Shown here: positions 1-8,103 of the stretch, piece after piece
Layout of the letters: each line of letters opens with the position of its first letter
Position numbering within the stretch: position 1 is the stretch's first letter
Source: Lactiplantibacillus songbeiensis
GTDB taxonomy: Bacteria > Bacillota > Bacilli > Lactobacillales > Lactobacillaceae
DNA: 64,000 nucleotides
Direction: 5' to 3'
NCBI RefSeq assembly: GCF_005405125.1
Contig: NZ_BJDL01000009.1
Location: forward strand, 1 to 64,000
The notes under the pieces: model-generated
Databases searched by the model: none
What the model saw: the letters and a program-made list of their open reading frames with translations, nothing else
Told to the model about the DNA's origin: nothing
Position numbers and translations under genes: made by a program

Positions 1-28
1 AATGTTCAATCAACAAATTTAGCCGAGA

Positions 29-108
29 GGTTGGTTCCTAAAATGCTCAGCCGTGTCGTTGGCCTTAGTGCGAGTGGCCTTGGCGTTCCAGCGTTTTAGG
101 AACCAACC
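29..108. repeat. Long inverted repeat upstream of GNAT gene
   Basis: Arms at 29-47 and 90-108 are complementary over 19 bp with one T/G position (core GGTTGGTTCCTAAAA against TTTTAGGAACCAACC), enclosing a 42-nt loop that itself contains two copies of TGGCCTT. There is no T-run after the right arm, so it does not look like an ordinary terminator. The stretch 1-102 is also open in one frame, so it could be the tail of a gene lying mostly outside the window. Confidence 0.6.
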
Positions 109-169
109 GGCAGGCGAAAATTTCAACTAGCACCAAGCGTAGAGAATTAATTCAACAGGAGGTAAGCCT

Positions 170-598
170 ATGACTAAATTAGCAAGACTAGCACCAACAG
201 AACTCGATACGTATCTATCTAAACTGTTTAAGCAACAACTTGCAGATCATCAGATTGATTACCAGCGACAAATTAGTGAGGATGTCGCCATCGGGGCGTA
301 TGACGATGAGGGTCAGTTAGTCGGCGGTTTATTGATGAATCGGCGATACGACCATGTTTATATTAGTCGCTTGGCGGTTGACCCGACTTATCGCGGGCAT
401 CGGTTAGGGACGCAACTTGTGCAGGCTGCGGAAGCTTGGGCGCGTGAGCAACAAGTGTTAACCATTACGCTGTCGACGCGTGATTATCAAGCGGTCGATT
501 TCTACTTGAAATGTGGGTTTCAAATTTACGGGAAAGTGGCCGATTTACCATTCAAAGGGGTTACCACTGTTTATTTCGTGAAACGTTTAATTGATTGA
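170..598 (+). CDS. GNAT family N-acetyltransferase
   Basis: A 142-residue protein with the acetyl-CoA binding core of GNAT enzymes. The stretch around residues 67-82 (ISRLAVDPTYRGHRLGTQL) carries the R/Q-x-x-G-x-G/A motif A that holds the pyrophosphate of acetyl-CoA, and the C-terminal part has the usual AVDFYLKCGF segment. The length is typical of single-domain GNATs. The start is fixed by AGGAGGT at 157-163, six bases upstream of the ATG. The acceptor substrate cannot be read from sequence. It converges on the HxlR regulator with a shared terminator between them. Confidence 0.85.
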   Translation: MTKLARLAPTELDTYLSKLFKQQLADHQIDYQRQISEDVAIGAYDDEGQLVGGLLMNRRYDHVYISRLAVDPTYRGHRLGTQLVQAAEAWAREQQVLTITLSTRDYQAVDFYLKCGFQIYGKVADLPFKGVTTVYFVKRLID

Positions 599-604
599 TC
601 GTAC

Positions 605-645
605 CAAAACAACCCTAATGCCAATAACTGGAATTAGGATTGTTT
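605..645. terminator. Bidirectional intrinsic terminator
   Basis: AAAACAACCCTAAT and ATTAGGATTGTTTT form a stem with one mismatch around a 13-nt loop. There are T-rich runs on the + side and A-runs on the other, between two convergent genes. Confidence 0.75.
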
Positions 646-1002
646 TTAATTTTCGGTCATCGTCACAGCCTGAATATAGTGTTCACCCCATTGGTCCATT
701 AGTTTGATAATTGGTACTAGACTTTTGCCCAATGGGGTCAAGCGATAGCTGGTCTTAATTGGCACATAGCTGGCATCAACTTGTTTTTGAATAATCTGAT
801 CCGCTTCTAATTGAGCCAATTGCAATGACAACATGCGACGGGTACAGCCGGGTAACGTCTTCAAAAGTTGCGTATATCTTAATTCTTGTTGCATTAAACG
901 ACAGAGAATAATTGACTTCCATTTACCGGCTAAAAGTTGCAAGGTGGTGTCTAAAGGACAAACTTCGCCGTGACGAGTTTGCCGAGTTACTGCGTCCATC
1001 AT
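646..1002 (-). CDS. HxlR family transcriptional regulator
   Basis: A 118-residue winged-helix protein with the HxlR hallmarks: CPLDTTLQLLAGKWK near residues 15-29, then ILCRL and RYTQLLKTLPGCTRRML, where the recognition helix lies. The family responds to thiol or electrophile stress or to aromatic compounds. Cys15 is at the position that is redox-sensing in some relatives, but that role is an inference here. It is divergent from an MFS efflux pump, the usual arrangement when a repressor controls the neighbouring transporter. Start is one of two adjacent ATGs (1002 or 999) behind a GAAGG ribosome binding site. Confidence 0.88.
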   Translation of the reverse strand: MMDAVTRQTRHGEVCPLDTTLQLLAGKWKSIILCRLMQQELRYTQLLKTLPGCTRRMLSLQLAQLEADQIIQKQVDASYVPIKTSYRLTPLGKSLVPIIKLMDQWGEHYIQAVTMTEN

Positions 1003-1037
1003 TAAAACCTTCTTCGATTGAATTTAGCTCAAATTAT

Positions 1038-1050
1038 AACTGATACAGTT
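1038..1050. promoter_or_regulatory. Candidate HxlR operator
   Basis: AACTG-ATA-CAGTT is a perfect 5-bp palindrome with a 3-nt centre in the divergent HxlR/MFS intergenic region. The position suits a regulator site, but no copy elsewhere in the window confirms it. Confidence 0.35.
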
Positions 1051-1171
1051 TATTTTGACTGCTTAGAACGATTGGTTAGTAAGGGTAATTGCTAGTACCA
1101 AGTATCATTAAATTCCCGTATTGTGTTTGTGGCAGCTTCCATTAAGATTGGCATTAATGGGGGTGTTGATT

Positions 1172-2332
1172 ATGGGCTTAAAAGTCAAGTTATTAGTGAG
1201 TGGGTTATTTTTAATTGTTTTCGTGATTGGGGCGGATTCGTTTATTATTGCGCCATTGTTGCCGGCGATTGAACGTAGTTTTCAAATCACGGTCAGCCAA
1301 GCGGCGTTTTCAGTGTCAGTCTATGCATTTTGTTATGCTGTTGGGGCACCATTATTTGGACCATTTGGTGATCGCTATTCACGCAAACGATTGTTGTTGA
1401 TTGGTATTGGATTCTTTTTAATCGGCAGTTTGGGTTGTGCGCTGGCCGTTAATGTCATGAGCTTTTATGTTTTTCGTGCCTTAGCCGGGATTGGTGCTGC
1501 GCTGACTTTGCCGAATGTCTGGGCCCTAATTGGTCAAACGTTCCATGGGCAACAGCTAAACTTAATAATGGGCATAACGATGTCAGCCTTGTCATTGTCG
1601 ATTGCCATCGGGGTGCCATTAGGTTCGGGGTTGGCTCAATTGGCTAATTGGCATTTAGTATTTTGGACATCAGCTGTTTTAGCGATTGGCACCTTAATTT
1701 GTTTGTGGTTCGTCGTGCCGACTAGTCAACCGATAGTTAAACCGCAACGATTAACATATTTGCACTCATTTAAACTGGTTTTTAAAGCGCAACGGACTAG
1801 GTTGCTCTTAACAACGACTTTAGTTTGGATGTTAGGCTTTTATTTGGTATATACATTTTTAGGTAGTTACGCGATTCATCAGTTTCGGCTTAGTCCGTTT
1901 CAAGTTGGAGGTTTGTTCAGTCTTTATGGTTTCAGTAATTTTGTGGCGAGTTTTTTAAGCGGCTATGTATCAGTGAAGCTTGGATCTCTGCGGGCCGTTC
2001 AACTTAATGGCGGTCTTTCGGCACTGCTCATTATTGGCTTAGCGTTTAATCACCAAAGTATGGTTTGGCTGGCAATTTGTTTAGTCTTGTTAGCGTTTGT
2101 CCAGGGTTTTGGTGTAACGGCGTTAAATACGGTGGTGGTGAACCTAATCCCATCACAACGATCAACGGTAACGGCGTTCAATAGTTCATTTTTATATTTA
2201 GGATTAACTTTAAGCTCAGTATTAGGTGGATTGTTATATACAATTATTGAATTTAGCGGGATTTGCGTGGTTGCTAGTATCGCCTTATTGTTAGCGGTTG
2301 TGGTAACTCAATTAGTCGTTAAACAAGTTTAA
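1172..2332 (+). CDS. MFS drug-efflux-type transporter
   Basis: A 386-residue protein with about 12 predicted membrane segments. It has the MFS motif A between TM2 and TM3 (GPFGDRYSRKRLLL, about residues 69-82) and the RALAGIGAALTLPNVWALIG segment typical of DHA1 drug:H+ antiporters. It probably exports a small toxic compound or sugar-like molecule. The first possible ATG (1121) has no ribosome binding site. The ATG at 1172 follows GGGGGTG (1159-1165) and begins at the natural N-terminus before TM1. The divergent HxlR gene is the likely regulator. The monocistronic unit ends at a strong terminator. Confidence 0.85.
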   Translation: MGLKVKLLVSGLFLIVFVIGADSFIIAPLLPAIERSFQITVSQAAFSVSVYAFCYAVGAPLFGPFGDRYSRKRLLLIGIGFFLIGSLGCALAVNVMSFYVFRALAGIGAALTLPNVWALIGQTFHGQQLNLIMGITMSALSLSIAIGVPLGSGLAQLANWHLVFWTSAVLAIGTLICLWFVVPTSQPIVKPQRLTYLHSFKLVFKAQRTRLLLTTTLVWMLGFYLVYTFLGSYAIHQFRLSPFQVGGLFSLYGFSNFVASFLSGYVSVKLGSLRAVQLNGGLSALLIIGLAFNHQSMVWLAICLVLLAFVQGFGVTALNTVVVNLIPSQRSTVTAFNSSFLYLGLTLSSVLGGLLYTIIEFSGICVVASIALLLAVVVTQLVVKQV

Positions 2333-2354
2333 AATAGTCTTCTTTAAGGTCAAT

Positions 2355-2400
2355 AAAAGCGCCAACCTTATTTAATTTTCAGAATAAGGTTGGCGCTTTT
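2355..2400. terminator. Strong bidirectional intrinsic terminator
   Basis: A perfect 18-bp stem (AAAAGCGCCAACCTTATT paired with AATAAGGTTGGCGCTTTT) with a 10-nt loop sits between the MFS gene and the convergent flavodoxin gene. Confidence 0.9.
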
Positions 2401-2425
2401 TGAAGAGAATACATTTAAATTAATG

Positions 2426-2854
2426 CTATTGTTTAGCCAGCATCTCAGTAGCGAATTGCTTAACTTCATCAATTTGGGCTGGCTTTAAATTGCCACCACT
2501 GGAACCTAACAACTTCATCCCTTTACCACCCATTAATTGATGGAAGTGACCAATAACTTGAATCCCCTTTGACTCGGCAATTTTAGTCAACGCTTTGTCG
2601 GTTGGGGTCTCAGGACCACCAGAAGTTGTGAAAAGGGCGATTTTTTTAACTTTATTGCTATCCAAGGTTTCCATAAACTTAGAAGCAGCCTTGTCCGGAC
2701 GCATGAAGTAGGTCCCACCACCCATAAAGAGTAGGTCGACTGGTTCAAGGTCAGCTGGTACTTGCTCGGCTGGTACGCCAGCGACGGCGGAAATTTGTTC
2801 GGCAAATGCCTTAGTATTGCCATTACGAGTTTGATAACGAATTGCGACTGTCAT
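2426..2854 (-). CDS. Flavodoxin family protein
   Basis: A 142-residue flavodoxin-fold protein. The N-terminal YQTRNGNTKAFAEQI is the phosphate-binding loop for FMN, and the TSGGPETPT stretch near residues 77-85 matches a second FMN-contact loop. It lacks the long insertion of classical long-chain flavodoxins and resembles the flavodoxin-like domain of electron carriers or quinone reductases. Its electron partner is unknown. A GGAGG ribosome binding site lies seven bases before the ATG. A 78-residue overlapping frame inside it is a shadow. Confidence 0.85.
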   Translation of the reverse strand: MTVAIRYQTRNGNTKAFAEQISAVAGVPAEQVPADLEPVDLLFMGGGTYFMRPDKAASKFMETLDSNKVKKIALFTTSGGPETPTDKALTKIAESKGIQVIGHFHQLMGGKGMKLLGSSGGNLKPAQIDEVKQFATEMLAKQ

Positions 2855-2957
2855 AGTAAAGCCTCCAAATTGGTTAGATATAAATAAATCGTTTCATCAT
2901 TTCTAGTATAGACGGGTTTGAAAACGATTGCAAAAGCTGGCCATCCATAAGCTAAGG

Positions 2958-3407
2958 TTACTTAACTAAAGGTGTTTTGACGGTAACAAATTCACCAAAA
3001 CGATGATGCCAAATCTGGGCATGATGTTGTTTGATCTGCGCCGCGGATAACGTCGTACTAGCCATCGTCGTAATTCCATCCATTAAGAGATCAATCTGAA
3101 AGCCAAGATGAAAGGCCACACGAACGGTCGTGTCTACACAATATTCAACTTGAGCGCCGCAAATCTCGATATGGTTTAGATGATTCATTTTAAGGTAAGC
3201 AGCTAAACCAGTCTGATAGAAAGCATCTGGCTGGGTCTTGATGTAGTAAGTATCGTTGTCACCGTGATGTAGTTCAGTAAATAACTGCCAATTTGGACTA
3301 CCCACGGCCATGCCTGGTTCAGTATGTTGGATGAAAATAATTGGTCGTTGGGCGGCTCGATATTGGTCAATTCGTTTATTGATAGTAGCTACAACCTGAT
3401 CCCGATG
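2958..3407 (-). pseudogene. 5'-truncated isochorismatase-family hydrolase
   Basis: From 3407 down to 2958 the minus strand encodes the C-terminal three-quarters of a cysteine hydrolase. Recognisable are PIIFIQHTEPGMAVGSPNW, the region of the catalytic lysine (YYIKTQPDAF), and the nucleophile motif ICGAQVEYCV. Family members are about 170-190 residues and begin with a strand carrying the catalytic Asp (D-x-Q). That part is missing, and an in-frame TGA at 3408-3410 sits immediately upstream of the first residue of the remnant. The only ATG (3311) would give 117 residues without the Asp. The break point falls at the 3' end of the upstream GNAT gene, which suggests a deletion fused the two loci. 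Probably non-functional. Confidence 0.75.
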
Positions 3408-3411
3408 TCAT

Positions 3412-3888
3412 TTAATTTTGTGGAAACTTTTCTAGGCGATAGAGTTGCTCATCGTCTACTTGTTGGTTTTGATTTTTAAAGTGGTAGCCAAGGTGTTGAT
3501 AAAAATTGACGGCGGTGATTGATGCTGGAATTTCAACGCGTTGGGCTTTTTTGAAGTAGGCGTCTTGTTCCAAGGTTTCGATAATTTGTCGCCCAATCCC
3601 ACGACCTTGGTAAGTAGGTAACACAAAAATAGTGAATAAAGAATATTCGGTGGTGATGCCCCAATAAGATCCAATGGCTCCGGTACCAACTAGTTTGGCT
3701 TGGTCACAAGCCACATAGAAGTGGGTTTGTTGGGCTTTTTCGATAAAAAAAGCGGGTGACATGCGATCAATTTCTGTTTGTAAGTAATGGGCTGAATAAT
3801 CTCGGCGGTTTGACTGCTTAAGGGTCGTGGCAACTAATTGGGCCGCCTGTGCTGCATCAGTTGATTGAAAGCGTCTCATAGTAATCAT
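3412..3888 (-). CDS. GNAT family N-acetyltransferase
   Basis: A 158-residue acetyltransferase with the acetyl-CoA motif VLPTYQGRGIGRQIIETLE near residues 90-108 and the C-terminal AVNFYQHLGYHF segment. The full fold is present, so this gene survived the event that truncated its downstream neighbour. The ATG at 3888 has GAAGG seven bases upstream. A TTG six bases earlier is in frame but less well spaced. Substrate unknown. Confidence 0.82.
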   Translation of the reverse strand: MITMRRFQSTDAAQAAQLVATTLKQSNRRDYSAHYLQTEIDRMSPAFFIEKAQQTHFYVACDQAKLVGTGAIGSYWGITTEYSLFTIFVLPTYQGRGIGRQIIETLEQDAYFKKAQRVEIPASITAVNFYQHLGYHFKNQNQQVDDEQLYRLEKFPQN

Positions 3889-4347
3889 TAGCAAGCCTTC
3901 TTTTAGTTAGAATAGCATTTATTATACAACAAGTTTAGCGTGGAATTCTAATCGATTTTTAATTTTTCGGACGATTAACAAGATAATTTACAAACTATTT
4001 ATCAAGTCTTTACAAGAATACGACTGGGTCTCAACAATCGAGATGATGCTTGGTTTATTAACTGAACTTGCTGACCACCGTTTTTTCGTCAATCGGTTTC
4101 GATATAGTATAAAACTAATAATCGGGGTGCTAGTACTAATTAAGGAGATGAACCATAGCAACAGTTTGAGTGGGGGCTCATAAACGGCTATGTTACAGAA
4201 CCGTTACAAAATGTTTCTTTCAGAAAACGGAAAGGCAACAAATAAGTCTTTTCAGGTGTATTTGGACATTCTGTTTTTATTGCTTGGTAGACTGGTTGAT
4301 GAATCAAGGTAAACTTTAAGTATCAGATTAGTTGGGGGATGTCAGGT
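3889..4347. other. Long intergenic region, no convincing gene
   Basis: About 450 bases of AT-rich DNA between the GNAT gene and a small membrane-anchored protein. I see no ORF with a plausible ribosome binding site and product. An 11-codon frame at 4149-4184 begins directly against AAGGAG with no spacing and is not credible. Promoter-like TATAGTATAAAAC lies near 4104. Confidence 0.5.
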
Positions 4348-4737
4348 ATGGCAAAACGAGCTTTAAATTTCGTTATTCAGCATTTAGGAGTGTGTTTGTT
4401 ACTCACATTGGTCTTGGTCATTGCGGTTGATGCTAGTTGGGAGGTCTATCGTTATGGTGGCGAAGCTTATTATTTACGGATTAAGCGTTCAGCCGGAACC
4501 GTTGCGTTAACAAAACCGGTTGGCATGACGATTACCGGGTACCGTTATCAGGGGCAAGCCACTAATGCGCAAGGACAAGTGCGGGCAGTGGCATTTAAAA
4601 CGTTTCCAGATAACCCGGGACCACTTCGGCGTGGGGAGTTTGTAAAAGTCACGGTTAATCCACATTATGGGGTCACGGACTATCAAGTTGTTCGATCGAG
4701 TCAGGTGCCGGTTAAGGCAGCCAGTTATATGAACTAA
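4348..4737 (+). CDS. YxeA-like (DUF1093) membrane-anchored protein
   Basis: A 129-residue protein with one N-terminal membrane segment (about residues 9-28), followed by an extracellular domain. Its pattern YYLRI...GYRYQGQATNAQGQ...FVKVTVN...GVTDYQVVRSSQVP resembles the YxeA/DUF1093 family of small secreted Firmicute proteins with an OB-like fold. Function unknown. The ATG at 4339 abuts GGGGG with no spacing, so the in-frame ATG at 4348 is the better start. Single gene with its own terminator. Confidence 0.6.
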   Translation: MAKRALNFVIQHLGVCLLLTLVLVIAVDASWEVYRYGGEAYYLRIKRSAGTVALTKPVGMTITGYRYQGQATNAQGQVRAVAFKTFPDNPGPLRRGEFVKVTVNPHYGVTDYQVVRSSQVPVKAASYMN

Positions 4738-4744
4738 AATTAGA

Positions 4745-4782
4745 AAGACCGGTCAATCCATTTTGTTGGATCAACCGGTCTT
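4745..4782. terminator. Bidirectional terminator
   Basis: AAGACCGGT and ACCGGTCTT arms, with inner ATCCA/TGGAT pairing, lie between convergent genes. Confidence 0.7.
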
Positions 4783-4790
4783 AAATTAAT

Positions 4791-5093
4791 TTAGAACCAA
4801 ACTTGTGATAGGAACGTTGCTGTAGCAACCCCTTCATAAGCTTGGGCGGTTTTGGTCGTTGCTTGGAATAACTTAGTTACTGTAGCGGGTACCGCCAATT
4901 TGTGGGTAAGGGTGAATCGTGATAAATAGTGGTTAACCTGCGTCGCAACCAGCTGATAATTTTCATCTTTTTGTAGTTGCGTGGCATAACTCAGAATTTG
5001 TGCCTGTAATTCTGGATATTGTTGTACTTCAGAATCCCCATAGACGGCACTAAGTTGTGTTAATAATGTTTCAGCTTTTGGATCTTTTAACAT
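4791..5093 (-). CDS. Enterocin A-type bacteriocin immunity protein (orphan)
   Basis: About 100 residues, soluble and helical. The spacing of LLTQLSAVYGDSEV, LQAQILSYATQLQKDENY, VATQVNHYLSRFTLTHKLAVPATV fits the four-helix EntA_Immun family that protects producers of pediocin-like (class IIa) bacteriocins. The long frame can be extended to 5174, but the start at 5093 has a GGGGGAG ribosome binding site five bases upstream and gives the family length. No double-glycine bacteriocin precursor, histidine kinase or ABC exporter is nearby, so it would be a stand-alone immunity gene acting against competitors' bacteriocins. The assignment is by pattern only. Confidence 0.55.
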   Translation of the reverse strand: MLKDPKAETLLTQLSAVYGDSEVQQYPELQAQILSYATQLQKDENYQLVATQVNHYLSRFTLTHKLAVPATVTKLFQATTKTAQAYEGVATATFLSQVWF

Positions 5094-5174
5094 GATAACT
5101 CCCCCCTCATAGATGTCCTCATTATAGGCGTCTCGATTAAAGGCTACAAGTTGATTAATTAAATTTAACAACAA

Positions 5175-6074
5175 TTATTTTGGGCTGTTTTCATTAGTCA
5201 CTAATGAAATATCAGTAGTTAGTTGCTTTAAAAAGGCGTTGGCCGCAGCCGATAAAGGGCGGCCTTTCAGCCAAACTAAGCTGGCGGTCGATACCAGACC
5301 AGGAGCCAATGGGACAAAGGTTAAAGCGGTGTGATCGGTATTAATGATACCATCCAGACACAAAGCGGCGCCAACGCCAGCTGAAACTAACATCGAAGCA
5401 TTATAAAGCAAATTGTAGGTGGACACGACTTTAAAATTAGCGGTACTGTGTCCGAGCCAATCCTCAAATAGCGTATTCACACCCTTTTGTTGGGGCACAA
5501 TTAAGTCCAACTTAGTTAGGGTCGCAGCGTCAATTGTCGAGCGGCCGGCTATCGGTGAACTACGGGGAACTAAGACCCCCCAGCGACTCACACCAGGTAG
5601 GCGGATGAAGTCGTAACGGTCGGACATTAAAGGTGACATCACAATACCAAAGTCAAAAACACCGGTTTGAAGCCGTTCGGTGACGGTATCGCCATTGGTG
5701 CTATATAAGTTGACTTGGACGCCAGGATGATCGTGTTTTAACGTGTTGATCGTACGGGCCACGGTCCGCATCATTTGAGCTTCGCCACTGCCAATCACAA
5801 CGGTGCCACTAATGGTTTTGGCGCGGTGAATGTTGGATAGTGTTTTATCAACTAAATCGGTGATCTGTTCCGCTTGATGGGCTAAGTATTGCCCGTCTGG
5901 TGTTAAGACAATCTCACGACTGCCGCGTTCGAATAAGCTAACGCCTAATTCATCTTCTAAATCTTGTAACTGCCGTGAAACGGTTGGTTGGGAGACATGT
6001 AACTGGCGAGCGGCTCGGCTAATATTCTTTGCTTGAACCACCGCTAAAAAATAAGATAAGACTCGCAGCTCCAT
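5175..6074 (-). CDS. LysR family transcriptional regulator
   Basis: A 299-residue LTTR. The N-terminal winged helix-turn-helix is clear (MELRVLSYFLAVVQAKNISR... VSQPTVSRQLQDLEDELG), followed by a periplasmic-binding-like effector domain with the NLYSTNGDTVTERL strand typical of the CysB/CynR-like subgroup. Start at 6074 is set by GGAGG upstream of ATG; the longer frame to 6134 adds an implausible tail. It is divergent from an SDR oxidoreductase that it probably controls. It resembles the LysR at 34723-35613 in length and effector-domain wording, suggesting paralogy. Confidence 0.88.
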   Translation of the reverse strand: MELRVLSYFLAVVQAKNISRAARQLHVSQPTVSRQLQDLEDELGVSLFERGSREIVLTPDGQYLAHQAEQITDLVDKTLSNIHRAKTISGTVVIGSGEAQMMRTVARTINTLKHDHPGVQVNLYSTNGDTVTERLQTGVFDFGIVMSPLMSDRYDFIRLPGVSRWGVLVPRSSPIAGRSTIDAATLTKLDLIVPQQKGVNTLFEDWLGHSTANFKVVSTYNLLYNASMLVSAGVGAALCLDGIINTDHTALTFVPLAPGLVSTASLVWLKGRPLSAAANAFLKQLTTDISLVTNENSPK

Positions 6075-6195
6075 AATGTAACCTCCAGTATAACTAAGTT
6101 GTATATGTATCCATTTTACATAAGCATTAGACATGTTACAAGTCAGTTATTATACTTGGTTTTGTCATTAAGTCTAAATTAAAGAGGTTATTAAA

Positions 6196-6939
6196 ATGAT
6201 TAAAGATAAAGTTGTTGTTATTACCGGCGCTTCCAGTGGGATTGGGGCGGCAACTGCCATTCAATTAGCGAGTCAAGGTGCAAAAGTTGTGTTAGCGGCT
6301 CGTCGTGCTGATAAGCTAAAACGATTAGTTGAACGGATTGAACGACTTGGCGGCCAAGCAGCTTATCAAGTAACTGATGTGGTCTCACCAACTGACAATC
6401 AGCGGTTGATTGAATTTGCTAAGGCAACGTATGGTCGGGTTGATGTGCTATTTTTAAATGCTGGTCTGATGCCGAATTCACCTTTGTCCGCTTTAAAAAC
6501 GGATGAATGGAATCGCATGGTCGATGTGAACTTAAAAGGTGTCTTAAATGGGATTTCATCTATTTTACCGACCTTTAAAGCCCAAAAGGTTGGCCAAATC
6601 ATTACGACGTCTTCGGTGGCGGGTTTAAAAGCTTATCCTGGTGGTGCCGTTTATGGCGCAACCAAATGGGCGGTCCGCGACTTGATGGAAGTCCTACGCA
6701 TGGAATCGGCACAGGAGACTAGTAATATCCGAACAACAACGATTTATCCGGCGGCGATTAAGTCGGAACTATTAGAAACGATTACTGATCAAGATGTCGC
6801 TAAAGGAACTGCTGATTTGTATGATCACTACCAGATTGCGCCTGAACGGGTGGCAAACTTGGTGGCTTTTGTGATTGATCAGCCAGCCGATACCACGGTT
6901 AGTGAATTGACAGTTGGACCGACGAATCAGCCTTGGTAA
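6196..6939 (+). CDS. Short-chain dehydrogenase/reductase
   Basis: A 247-residue classical SDR. It has the cofactor loop TGASSGIG (residues 10-17), the NAG motif (LNAGLMP), and an active site of Ser (TTSSVAG) with Tyr-x-x-x-Lys (YGATKWAV). Arg residues after strand 2 (AARRADK) indicate NADP(H) preference. The substrate is not predictable; close relatives reduce small ketones or aldehydes. The divergent LysR gene is the likely regulator. Probably the first gene of a two-gene unit with the acetyltransferase 57 bases downstream. Confidence 0.88.
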   Translation: MIKDKVVVITGASSGIGAATAIQLASQGAKVVLAARRADKLKRLVERIERLGGQAAYQVTDVVSPTDNQRLIEFAKATYGRVDVLFLNAGLMPNSPLSALKTDEWNRMVDVNLKGVLNGISSILPTFKAQKVGQIITTSSVAGLKAYPGGAVYGATKWAVRDLMEVLRMESAQETSNIRTTTIYPAAIKSELLETITDQDVAKGTADLYDHYQIAPERVANLVAFVIDQPADTTVSELTVGPTNQPW

Positions 6940-6996
6940 ACTGAGTGTCAGACAAGCACGCCTTTAAGCTATAATGGTTTAAAAAGGGGTGGTCAA

Positions 6997-7671
6997 TTGA
7001 CAATACCAGCAGCAAACGCAATCTATCCGAATCCAGCAATTAAAGAAGTTGTCTTCATCAAGAATGTGATTAGGCGGCCGAGTATTGAGGTTGGCGATTA
7101 TACTTATTATGATGATCCGATTAATCCGACTGACTTTGAATCACATGTCACGCACCATTATGAATTTTTAGGCGACAAGTTGATTATCGGTAAATTTTGC
7201 TCAATTGCGAGTGGCATTGAGTTCATTATGAATGGCGCTAATCATGTGATGCATGGTGTTTCAACGTATCCATTCAATATTTTGGGTGGTGATTGGCAGG
7301 CCTTTACGCCCGAATTAGCCGATTTACCGTTTAAAGGCAATACGGTCGTGGGCAACGATGTCTGGTTTGGCCAACAGGTGACCGTTTTGCCGGGAATCAC
7401 GATTGGTGATGGGGCCATCATCGGTGCGAACAGCACGGTGACAAAAGATGTCGCACCTTATACAATTGTTGGCGGTAATCCCGCGCAAGTGATTCGACCA
7501 CGCTTTGCTCCAGAAGTTATTCGGGCACTTGAGAAATTAGCGTGGTGGCAACGTGACCTTGATTGGATTACGACGCATATTCCAAGGTTGACACAAACGA
7601 CACCGACCGTCTCGATGATTGAACAATTGATGGCTGATACAAGCGTTACGGATTCGAAATCTGAAAAGTAA
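6997..7671 (+). CDS. Vat/CatB-type xenobiotic acetyltransferase
   Basis: A 224-residue left-handed beta-helix acetyltransferase. Hexapeptide repeats run through VVGNDVWFGQQVTVLPGITIGDGAIIGANSTVTKDV and continue to VGGNPAQVI. The insert NGANHVMHGVSTYPFNI contains the catalytic-type His of the streptogramin A/chloramphenicol (CatB) acetyltransferase group. Many such genes in lactobacilli are chromosomal with unknown physiological acceptors, so resistance should not be assumed. Start is TTG at 6997 behind AAGGGGTGG. It follows the SDR gene and ends at a strong hairpin. Confidence 0.8.
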   Translation: MTIPAANAIYPNPAIKEVVFIKNVIRRPSIEVGDYTYYDDPINPTDFESHVTHHYEFLGDKLIIGKFCSIASGIEFIMNGANHVMHGVSTYPFNILGGDWQAFTPELADLPFKGNTVVGNDVWFGQQVTVLPGITIGDGAIIGANSTVTKDVAPYTIVGGNPAQVIRPRFAPEVIRALEKLAWWQRDLDWITTHIPRLTQTTPTVSMIEQLMADTSVTDSKSEK

Positions 7672-7682
7672 TTGTTACCTAC

Positions 7683-7722
7683 AAAGTTCCGACCGATAAG
7701 TAAACCTCGGTCGGGACTTTTA
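7683..7722 (+). terminator. Intrinsic terminator
   Basis: AAAGTTCCGACCGA and TCGGTCGGGACTTT form a 14-bp stem with one G-T pair and a 10-nt loop. Confidence 0.85.
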
Positions 7723-8103
7723 TGCTTCATCGTGCTTCTTCCAGAGACTGTTTACTGATGTGTTTGTCAACAATTCCAATGCAGAAAAGCTGTAAACTAC
7801 CAAGCATTAAAATAATGGAAATGTTGGCTATGAATTTTTTGGACGGCTTGATAAAACGATAGAATAGATTCCGGTTCGCTGTATCAAGGAACAATTGATG
7901 AGAGCTCTTTCATAGGTCACGGCTTCTTTCACTTAGCACTATCTACAAGACCTTAACGACATCTGGAAGTTGCTCAGAAAAGCTGACCAGTAATTTGTTT
8001 GATTAATAGTATAAAAGATTTTTAAAATCAAGGGTTTCAGTTAATCGTCAAGTGTCCTATTATAGTCAATGTAGTTGAACTAATTAACTTTGGAGATGGA
8101 AAA
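7723..8103. other. Intergenic region, no gene seen
   Basis: About 380 bases without a credible ORF. A TTGATAAAACGATAGAATAG stretch near 7849 and TATAAAAG near 8010 could be promoter parts for the secreted-protein gene. GGAGATGG just before 8104 is its ribosome binding site. Confidence 0.4.

Noticed and set aside
4149-4184. 11-codon ORF (MNHSNSLSGGS) after AAGGAG
   Set aside because: The ATG directly abuts the AAGGAG with no spacing and the peptide ends in GGS; it is not a double-glycine bacteriocin leader.
7242-7730. Minus-strand ORFs opposite the Vat/CatB-type gene
   Set aside because: Shadow frames; the plus-strand protein has full family motifs.
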